Shown one piece after another: positions 6,217 through 11,464 of a stretch of 11,464 bases of DNA. Below the pieces are notes generated by a model. The model saw nothing but the letters and a program-made list of their open reading frames with translations, ran no database searches and was not told the DNA's origin. This DNA comes from Candidatus Staskawiczbacteria bacterium (GTDB lineage Bacteria; Patescibacteriota; Minisyncoccia; Minisyncoccales; Staskawiczbacteraceae). Position numbers and translations under genes: made by a program. Within the stretch, counting starts at the first letter, position 1. Every line of letters begins with the position of its first letter. Where the stretch lies: contig CAIWKF010000136.1 of NCBI GenBank assembly GCA_903913175.1, positions 1-11,464 on the forward strand. Reading direction: 5' to 3'.

Positions 6217-8686
6217 ATTTCATATTTAATGGCGGTGGAACCTGCGGAGCAATGGATGCTTGAGTAAAAGAGCGCTTAATAATTTCTTCCTCAACAATTG
6301 CCCTTGCTCTAGAATATTTTAGTTTTGATATTTTTTTAATTGATTCTACAATTTCTGGTCTACCTTCAGCAAAATCTTTATAAATACTCATTTTAAATGG
6401 AGTAGAAATTTTGCCGTTTACCAATATTTTTAAAATCATGCAAAAGTTGTCCAGATTTACCAAATCAAACCTTGAAAACCCAGGCTCAAACTGTTTTTCC
6501 AACTTTTCGGCATCTTCAGCTCCAATTCGCAAAGCACCCATTTGTCCAACATTCCCCAATACTGCGTCTCTAATTTCATCTGTTAATTGTGGCATATATT
6601 GGTGGGCCAGGGTTAGGCAAAGCTTATATTTTCTAGCCTCAGATAAAATTGCCGCAATTGAGTTGGTTGTAAAATTTTGGAATTCATCAATGTATAAATA
6701 AAAATCGCTTCTCTTTGATTTTTCTATGCTGGCGCGTTTCATGGCAGCCATTTGCATTTTTGAAACCAAAATCATTCCCAATAACTGACTATTTATTTCA
6801 CCGGTTAAACCCTTTGATAGATTAGCTAAAAAGATTTTCTTACCATTCATTATTTCTCCAAGATCAAAACTTGAATGAGACTGACCCATAATATTTCTCA
6901 TCATTTCGTTTTCAATAAATTTGCCAAGCTTTGAAACTACATATCCAAGCATATCTGACCTAGTAGAACCAGTAGTTTGTGCCCATTCTTTTACCCAAAA
7001 AGATCTTACAACTGGGTCAGTAACTTTTGCCAACCTTTCCTTTAAAAATTCTGGGTCTGTAAACATTTTGGGAATTTCCACCAAAGTCCCTGGGTTGTCT
7101 TTGTCAGCCATTAAAGCCAACATGGCGTTTCGCATATAATGCTCAAACATTGGACCAATAATTTCTGGTGGAAAAAGCTTCATAAATATGGCAATCATTT
7201 CCTGAACTGCAAAATCTTTTTGTTCGGGCGAATCATATTCAAGCATATTTAAACCGCAAGGACGCTCCATGTCAGATGGTTCAAATAAAACTACATCATC
7301 AATTCTTTCTTTAGGAATAAATTTTAAGATATCATCAATAAGTTCACCATGAGGATCAAGAACCGCTACGCCTTCGCCATTAAGTATGTCTTGCTTAATC
7401 ATGCTCTTCATAAAAACAGATTTTCCGGTACCTGTTTGCCCAATATAGTAAAAATGCCTTGTCCTATCTTCGCGAGAAAAATAGATTTTCTTTTTTTCAT
7501 TTCTAAAATCAACCTCCCCAACCAATAAATCACCTGATTCTGGTAAATCCGAGGGTGGTGCAGTAGCACCAGATTTTGCTTGCTTAATGTGTGGAGTATC
7601 AATATAAAAGGTTGGAAAATGGTAAACACTAGCCAATTCTTCTAGGTTTAAAATCATTGTCTGATTTTCATTGAAATTTCTAAAACTATAATCATAAATT
7701 AATTTTTTTAATTTCTTTTTATAAACTTCTTTTGTTTCAAATGAATTTATAGCTGACATTGAAAACTGGCTAAATGAACCAACTAAATGATTTAAAATTT
7801 CTTCGGCACGCCCTTCTGTTTGTGCTGAAGCTAAAACTCTTATATTAACCTCAAAAGGTTGCTTTTGTATTTTGCTTTGAATAGATTCATAAACCTTTTG
7901 ATCCATTCCTTGCTGGGGTTTTTGTGCAGCTTTTAGTTCTTCTTCTTTTGATTTTACATTTACTGCTTCTACTATTTCCATTAAAATTTTAAAAAACCAT
8001 GGCCTTGAGGCCTCATTTACTGCTGTTTTAATTATTTTTCCTTCTCTGATTTTTGACAGTGCCTTTTCACCAATTTTTCTCAAATTTAAACTTGATAAAG
8101 GTCTAATTACTACCTGAACTGCAGCCCCCTCACTTGGTTTAATTTTACTTAAATTATTTGTTATAGTGGCAAGTGGATCCTTTTCTAAAGTTTGATAAGT
8201 GCTTATAGGAAAAAGTGGATTTTCTGCAAGCATTAAATATGCGCCTGCGTTTGATGCTTGTGGCTCAAAAATTGTGTAATCCTCTGGAACCTTATCAACT
8301 ATAGCCCTAGAATAAACTCCTTGCACATATTTTTCAAAAGCTGATTCTAAATATTTTGGTACAGAAACATAAAAAGAAATATCTGTTCCGCCAATTTGAG
8401 AAGCTATTTCTAGTGAAATTGATGGTGGAACCTGAAATATTTTTGGTTTCTTTAAATATAAAAAATTAGCTAAAACCTGCTCCATTTGTGCAATTATCAA
8501 TTTTTCTTCTTTTTGCTTTCCCTCATTTTTGTCAAGATCATTTTTTGGCATCATAACTAAAAAAAGAGTAGACTCTAAGCCACCAAAAACAGAGCTTTTC
8601 TGCATGACCTCAGAATATAAAGCAATCAAAAAAGCAAGTACCAGCAAGAGAAAAACAAAAATTAGCGCAAAAATAAATGGAAACAT
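6215..8686 (-). CDS. Membrane-anchored VirD4/HerA-like type IV secretion family ATPase
   Basis: An 823-residue ATPase of the VirD4/TraG-HerA (DUF87) group, which pump DNA or protein through membrane channels. Residues 3-24 form a strongly hydrophobic membrane helix (FIFALIFVFLLLVLAFLIALY). Residues about 35-380 hold two similar alpha/beta segments (around 103-135 and 278-312). The motor domain follows: Walker A YIGQTGTGKSVF (414-425), AVLDPHGELIDDIL (441-454), an HerA/TraG-type insert, Walker B FYLYIDEFQNF (662-672) and LTLAHQ (691-696), typical of TraG/VirD4 C-terminal regions. The C-terminal tail is Pro-rich (APQVPPPLN). It starts at ATG 8686, 17 bases downstream of the cytosine methyltransferase stop on the same strand. 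No other secretion genes are visible, so DNA uptake, conjugation or another transport role cannot be chosen. Such ATPases are widespread in Patescibacteria (family knowledge). Confidence 0.9.
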   Translation of the reverse strand: MFPFIFALIFVFLLLVLAFLIALYSEVMQKSSVFGGLESTLFLVMMPKNDLDKNEGKQKEEKLIIAQMEQVLANFLYLKKPKIFQVPPSISLEIASQIGGTDISFYVSVPKYLESAFEKYVQGVYSRAIVDKVPEDYTIFEPQASNAGAYLMLAENPLFPISTYQTLEKDPLATITNNLSKIKPSEGAAVQVVIRPLSSLNLRKIGEKALSKIREGKIIKTAVNEASRPWFFKILMEIVEAVNVKSKEEELKAAQKPQQGMDQKVYESIQSKIQKQPFEVNIRVLASAQTEGRAEEILNHLVGSFSQFSMSAINSFETKEVYKKKLKKLIYDYSFRNFNENQTMILNLEELASVYHFPTFYIDTPHIKQAKSGATAPPSDLPESGDLLVGEVDFRNEKKKIYFSREDRTRHFYYIGQTGTGKSVFMKSMIKQDILNGEGVAVLDPHGELIDDILKFIPKERIDDVVLFEPSDMERPCGLNMLEYDSPEQKDFAVQEMIAIFMKLFPPEIIGPMFEHYMRNAMLALMADKDNPGTLVEIPKMFTDPEFLKERLAKVTDPVVRSFWVKEWAQTTGSTRSDMLGYVVSKLGKFIENEMMRNIMGQSHSSFDLGEIMNGKKIFLANLSKGLTGEINSQLLGMILVSKMQMAAMKRASIEKSKRSDFYLYIDEFQNFTTNSIAAILSEARKYKLCLTLAHQYMPQLTDEIRDAVLGNVGQMGALRIGAEDAEKLEKQFEPGFSRFDLVNLDNFCMILKILVNGKISTPFKMSIYKDFAEGRPEIVESIKKISKLKYSRARAIVEEEIIKRSFTQASIAPQVPPPLNMK

Positions 8687-8703
8687 ATTTTAATTTTTAA
8701 ATA

Positions 8704-9828
8704 TTAAATTAAATTATCTAATCTAAAACTTTCTAAAATTGATTTTGCCAAAGCTTCAGACAAAAATGTTGGCACTGCATTTCCAATTTGTAAATTTCTG
8801 TCACTTCTTGAACCATAAAATTGATAATTATCGGGAAAACATTGAATCCTCGACCCTTCTCTTGTTGTTAATGGCCTTGGGGCTATTGGGTGGATGCATC
8901 TTGATGAAGAGGGCGTACTTAAATTTCTTGTTATTGTCGGAGCTGGTCTTTTCCACCAAAGACGACAGTAAGTATTTTTAAACCCCGATGTTGGTCTCAA
9001 ATTTTCTGGCAAATCTTCTGGGGTGCCTCCATCTGGTAATAATTCCATTATTTTTACCAATCTTGCATTGTTATTTGGAGCATTGTGATCTACTACTTGA
9101 GTAGAAGAGTTTATTCGCATTAAATTTTGAAAATCATTTTTTGGACCTGATGCATATTCAAAACTTTCTTCTCCAGATTTTATAAATGGTAAATCACTAA
9201 TTGCTTCTTCAAGCGTTAAATATGGCTTTAATTTTTTATTAAATAAGGTTAATGATTCTACATCGCAATGTGTTGCCTCTGGATAATTAAAGTCATTTTT
9301 CAATTTCGATCCTATTATTACAACTCTTTCTCTAATTTGAGGAGCACCAAAATCTGCAGCGTTCAAAAGTTTATATTGTACCTTGTACCCCAAAGATTTA
9401 AATAGCGAAATTATTGTTTCTAATAACTCTCCTCCCTGCATAGATAAAAGCCCTCTCACATTTTCAAACAAAAAAAGTTTTGGGTTAAAATCCTTTAAAA
9501 CGCGATAATATTCTTGGAAAAGTTTACCCTTTGGATCGTCTATTAACCTTTTTCCAATGGTCGAATATGCTTGACAGGGTGGACCACCAATAATTATATC
9601 TACTTCATCTTTCTTGATATTTAAATCATTTTCAATTTTTTTCACATTAAAATCTTTTATATCTTCAACATAAACTTTTACAGTTGGATGATTCAAAGAA
9701 TATGCCCTTGCCATATTTGGCAAAATTTCATTTGCTGCTACTATCTCAAAATTATCATTGTGTGCAAAACCAAAACTTAAGCCTCCAACTCCACAAAATA
9801 AATCAATAACCTTCAATTTTTTTTTCAT
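8704..9828 (-). CDS. DNA (cytosine-5-)-methyltransferase, complete
   Basis: Makes 5-methylcytosine within a specific site and probably protects against the neighbouring nuclease. With the ATG at 9828 it is 374 residues and has all main C5 motifs: I VIDLFCGVGGLSFGF (from residue 7), IV GGPPCQAYS with catalytic Cys85, VI FENVRGL (121-127), VIII QIRERVVIIG (164-173), IX RPLTTREGSRIQCFPDNY and X LQIGNAVP (346-353). The target-recognition region is about 185-310. A TTG at 9846 would add six residues and overlap the upstream nuclease gene by 8 bases. I prefer the ATG because the added residues (MINLYY) are not part of motif I and ATG is the stronger start; 10 bases then separate the two genes. Together with the upstream gene it looks like a type II restriction-modification pair. 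The recognition site cannot be inferred. Confidence 0.95.
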   Translation of the reverse strand: MKKKLKVIDLFCGVGGLSFGFAHNDNFEIVAANEILPNMARAYSLNHPTVKVYVEDIKDFNVKKIENDLNIKKDEVDIIIGGPPCQAYSTIGKRLIDDPKGKLFQEYYRVLKDFNPKLFLFENVRGLLSMQGGELLETIISLFKSLGYKVQYKLLNAADFGAPQIRERVVIIGSKLKNDFNYPEATHCDVESLTLFNKKLKPYLTLEEAISDLPFIKSGEESFEYASGPKNDFQNLMRINSSTQVVDHNAPNNNARLVKIMELLPDGGTPEDLPENLRPTSGFKNTYCRLWWKRPAPTITRNLSTPSSSRCIHPIAPRPLTTREGSRIQCFPDNYQFYGSRSDRNLQIGNAVPTFLSEALAKSILESFRLDNLI

Positions 9829-9838
9829 ATAATACAAA

Positions 9839-10489
9839 TTAATCAAAATTTATTTTTTTATATTCCATAGGATTTTCTGTAATTTTCCAAATAAAATAAT
9901 TTTGGTCAATATTAAAAACGGTTTGCCCCTCCATCTGTTGTCTTGTTATCCAATTTACGCTATCATCTTCAATCTCGTCAAGTTTAATAAATGCAACTTG
10001 CCCATTATATAAATCAAAATGTATTGCTATCGTGTGAATTTTCTCTTCACGAAAAATTTTCTTTGCCTCCAAAACTTTATGCTGTTTTATATCGTTTGTT
10101 CCTGTAAATCCTGATTGCATTTCTATTCTTATTTTTTCTTTCTTATTCAGCCTAATTTCGATATCAGCCTTTGGAGTTCTTTTGAATGTTTCTACACTTT
10201 TTAAATCATCATCACCGATTAAATCTATTTTTGAGGTATCAACATTAAAGATTAACCCAAGAGCCTTTAAAAAATAATTTGAAATAATAAATCCTCTCAT
10301 CCACGAAAAATAAACTTGCTCTGGTCTTCTGCCTTGATTATTAAGCATTTGCAAAATACCACTTTTTCTCATTATCTTAAATGTTTTATTAATGTGTTCT
10401 TTTTTAAACGCACCTAAATCATTATTTTTTATTTTATCAGCAACTACTTTATTGATTTTATCCACAATATCACAAAGCCTTTTATTCAA
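9839..10489 (-). CDS. Probable type II restriction endonuclease, PD-(D/E)xK type, N-terminus apparently lost
   Basis: A 216-residue protein directly upstream of, and almost overlapping, the C5-methyltransferase gene, the usual layout for a type II restriction pair. The candidate active site is PKADIEIRL (D109) followed by RIEMQSG (E123, Q125), a PD...ExQ variant of the PD-(D/E)xK fold; ExQ is known for example in BglII. The region that follows (HKVLEAKK, IAIHFDLYNGQVAFIKL) is compatible with the rest of such a core. I cannot name the family. The only start codon available is TTG at 10489, but the same frame stays open upstream through protein-like sequence up to about 10612, where a foreign gene fragment begins. 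The original gene was therefore probably longer and has lost its start. Whether a shortened or ATT-started protein is made is unknown; the nuclease may be inactive. Confidence 0.65.
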   Translation of the reverse strand: MNKRLCDIVDKINKVVADKIKNNDLGAFKKEHINKTFKIMRKSGILQMLNNQGRRPEQVYFSWMRGFIISNYFLKALGLIFNVDTSKIDLIGDDDLKSVETFKRTPKADIEIRLNKKEKIRIEMQSGFTGTNDIKQHKVLEAKKIFREEKIHTIAIHFDLYNGQVAFIKLDEIEDDSVNWITRQQMEGQTVFNIDQNYFIWKITENPMEYKKINFD

Positions 10490-10612
10490 AATTTTAATAT
10501 ATTCAAAATCAACATTTGGCGTTATATCCTTCGCCCCAAAAAAGTTTTTCGCATCAATTTGGTTATAAAATCCTAATTTTTGCCTATATTGTCTAAAATA
10601 TTCTTCGGTAAT
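10490..10612 (-). other. Upstream coding extension of the nuclease gene without a standard start codon
   Basis: In the nuclease frame, 41 codons upstream of TTG 10489 have no stop and no ATG/GTG/TTG. They translate to plausible protein sequence (ITEEYFRQYRQKLGF, NFFGAKDITPNVDFEYIK). The frame stays open until TAA at 10744-10742, but beyond about 10612 it is antisense to the methyltransferase fragment. ATT codons at 10618 and 10612 are the only near-start candidates. I read this as the surviving part of the true N-terminus, cut at the junction. It could be chance openness, though 41 stop-free codons is not common in DNA this AT-rich. Confidence 0.5.
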
Positions 10613-10888
10613 CGTAATTTGCGTGACCTTGAAGGTTTCAAAACAATAAAAGAACCAACATATACACTTTGTGCATCTGGTTCCTTGAAGTTGTTCAATT
10701 ATGATCCCGAAATGATGGATGAACCAGAATTTGTGAGAGATTTAAGCATAAGCGAAGCATTAACAATTCAAGGTTTTCCTGATTGGTATAAGTTTCCGCC
10801 AAGCACTGGTAAAACAATAGCAATTAAACTAGTGGGTAATGCCGTCGCACCACCTATCGCGTATATGATAATGAAAGGGAAAAAATGA
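10580..10888 (+). pseudogene. C-terminal fragment of a second C5-cytosine methyltransferase
   Basis: The frame encodes only the end of a C5-methyltransferase: EPTYTLCASGSLKLF (25-39, the segment before motif IX), RDLSISEALTIQGFPDWY (53-70, motif IX) and IAIKLVGNAVAPPIA (80-94, motif X). The SAM-binding motif I, the catalytic PCQ and motifs VI-VIII are absent. A stop (TAA 10574-10576) lies just upstream in frame, so the missing part is not in another start choice. The nominal start is TTG 10580; real homology probably begins near 10610. It differs clearly from the intact methyltransferase (SISEALTIQGFP versus TTREGSRIQCFP), so it is from another system and not a recent duplicate. It cannot methylate DNA alone. 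It could complement a split enzyme if the other part were elsewhere, but a truncated remnant is far likelier. Confidence 0.85.
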
Positions 10889-10910
10889 TCACTTAATAAA
10901 TGTGGGCAGA

Positions 10911-11464
10911 ATGAATAGTTTATTGCGAGACATATGTACTCTTTTGGGAAAGAAATACAAAGTTGAATATATGTCAACCAGCACTGTGACACTTAAATTT
11001 TTTGAAGATATACTATCTGATCATAGATTGGGTAACTATCGTTACGAACATCAAAGTAAAACTGATTATTTACGTAAATATTACAGTATAAGTTCCACTT
11101 ATACTACAAGAGCCGGTAATAGTCCACACGGCAAGGCCACAATGGCAATGTTTGAGTTTATTATTTCATATTTGACAAAAGAAGATAGCGATGAATTGCA
11201 TGACCAAGATAAGCAGAAAGAGAAACTTAAAATCAAAGGAAGAATAAAGGTTGTGACCGATCTTAAGGTTGAAGTGACCGAATTAAAGCAAGAACTAATC
11301 CAGAAAGTTACTGTACATAAGCAAGAGATTATTGACCTCAAGGTTGCACATGAGGAAAACCTGCAACAGAAAGATGCTGAATATAAGCAACAACTACAGC
11401 ATATAGATGCTGAATATAAGCAACAACTACAGCATATAGATGCTGAATATAAGCAACAACTACA
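10911..11464 (+). CDS. Unrecognised coiled-coil protein with 11-residue tandem repeats (3' end beyond window)
   Basis: An open frame from ATG 10911 to the right edge (184 codons, no stop). I do not recognise the family. Residues 1-90 look globular (LLRDICTLLGKKYKVEY, STSTVTLKFFEDIL, SSTYTTRAGNSPHGKATM). From about 92 the protein is charged and helical (DELHDQDKQKEKLKIKG, VTELKQELIQK), a coiled coil, ending in exact repeats of DAEYKQQLQHI. It starts 22 bases after the stop of the methyltransferase fragment on the same strand, so both probably came from one locus. A hand count of three sampled 60-base rows gives 37-45% G+C, against about 27-32% in rows sampled from the ATPase-DUF4435 gene, suggesting separate origin. 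An alternative start, GTG 10902, adds three residues. No catalytic motif is visible. Confidence 0.7.
   Translation, partial: MNSLLRDICTLLGKKYKVEYMSTSTVTLKFFEDILSDHRLGNYRYEHQSKTDYLRKYYSISSTYTTRAGNSPHGKATMAMFEFIISYLTKEDSDELHDQDKQKEKLKIKGRIKVVTDLKVEVTELKQELIQKVTVHKQEIIDLKVAHEENLQQKDAEYKQQLQHIDAEYKQQLQHIDAEYKQQL
11373..11464 (+). repeat. Exact 33-base tandem repeat in coding sequence
   Basis: A 33-base unit beginning GATGCTGAATATAAGCAA occurs at 11373-11405 and 11406-11438, with 26 further bases at 11439-11464 before the edge. No mismatches are visible among the copies. It keeps the reading frame and encodes an 11-residue unit (DAEYKQQLQHI), the hendecad period of some coiled coils. Exact copies indicate recent expansion by slippage; the total copy number is unknown. 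Confidence 0.95.

Noticed and set aside
6411..7629. Frames at 6411-6701 and 6921-7139 (plus) and 7408-7629 (minus)
   Set aside because: All lie within the VirD4-like ATPase gene in other frames; the ATPase motifs run through the region without interruption.
9829..9846. TTG at 9846 as the methyltransferase start
   Set aside because: It is possible, but the ATG at 9828 is a stronger codon, sits just before the conserved motif I and avoids overlapping the nuclease gene.
10768..11341. Minus-strand frames at 10768-10992 and 11099-11341
   Set aside because: They are antisense to the methyltransferase motif X region and to the coiled-coil gene; Ser/Cys/Ile-rich translations with no pattern.
11373..11464. 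Possible CRISPR array at the right edge
   Set aside because: The 33-base units are directly adjacent with no spacers and stay in frame, so this is a coding tandem repeat.
1..11464. Recoding of TGA as glycine or tryptophan
   Set aside because: TGA ends hsdM, the small zinc-ribbon gene and the methyltransferase fragment at natural ends, including ATGA overlaps, and Trp is encoded by TGG.

Overview
The window looks like chromosomal DNA from a candidate-phyla-radiation (Patescibacteria / Parcubacteria-like) bacterium. The signs are AT-rich DNA, dense genes with tiny gaps, no visible Shine-Dalgarno motif before any start I inspected, an elongation factor P (EF-P) with the MAQRR tip loop I associate with that group, and a membrane-anchored VirD4/HerA-like ATPase of the kind common there. 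TGA ends several genes, including two inside ATGA stop/start overlaps. The standard bacterial code therefore applies, not the TGA=Gly code of Gracilibacteria/SR1. The taxonomic placement is inference.

Left region (1-4719, all minus strand) is a compact type I restriction-modification operon, transcribed hsdM, then an ABC-type ATPase fused to a DUF4435/TOPRIM nuclease-like domain, then a small zinc-ribbon protein of unknown function, then hsdS, which runs off the left edge. Junctions are a 4-base ATGA overlap, a direct stop-start abutment, and another ATGA overlap. hsdR is not in the window; it may lie beyond the left edge. The ATPase-DUF4435 protein has the two parts of the PARIS anti-phage system (AriA ATPase plus AriB DUF4435) in one chain. 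PARIS is known to respond to anti-restriction proteins such as T7 Ocr, so its position between hsdM and hsdS suggests a guard that fires when the restriction enzyme is disabled. This is the most notable content of the window.

Middle region (4720-8686) carries housekeeping-type genes: a helix-hairpin-helix protein resembling the N-terminal DNA-binding domain of family X polymerases but lacking a polymerase domain, EF-P, a strong bidirectional terminator, and a convergent 823-residue VirD4/HerA-like ATPase with an N-terminal membrane helix. A long AT-rich imperfect hairpin separates the helix-hairpin-helix gene from efp.

Right region (8704-11464) is a second defence patch. A minus-strand pair encodes a probable PD-(D/E)xK restriction enzyme and a complete C5-cytosine methyltransferase, probably a type II system. 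The 5' end of the nuclease gene meets, head to head near 10600, a plus-strand C-terminal fragment of a different C5-cytosine methyltransferase. Both genes appear to have lost their 5' ends at that junction, which marks either a recombination scar or an assembly join. After it comes an unrecognised open-ended protein gene ending in an exact 33-base tandem repeat that encodes an 11-residue coiled-coil unit, cut by the right edge.
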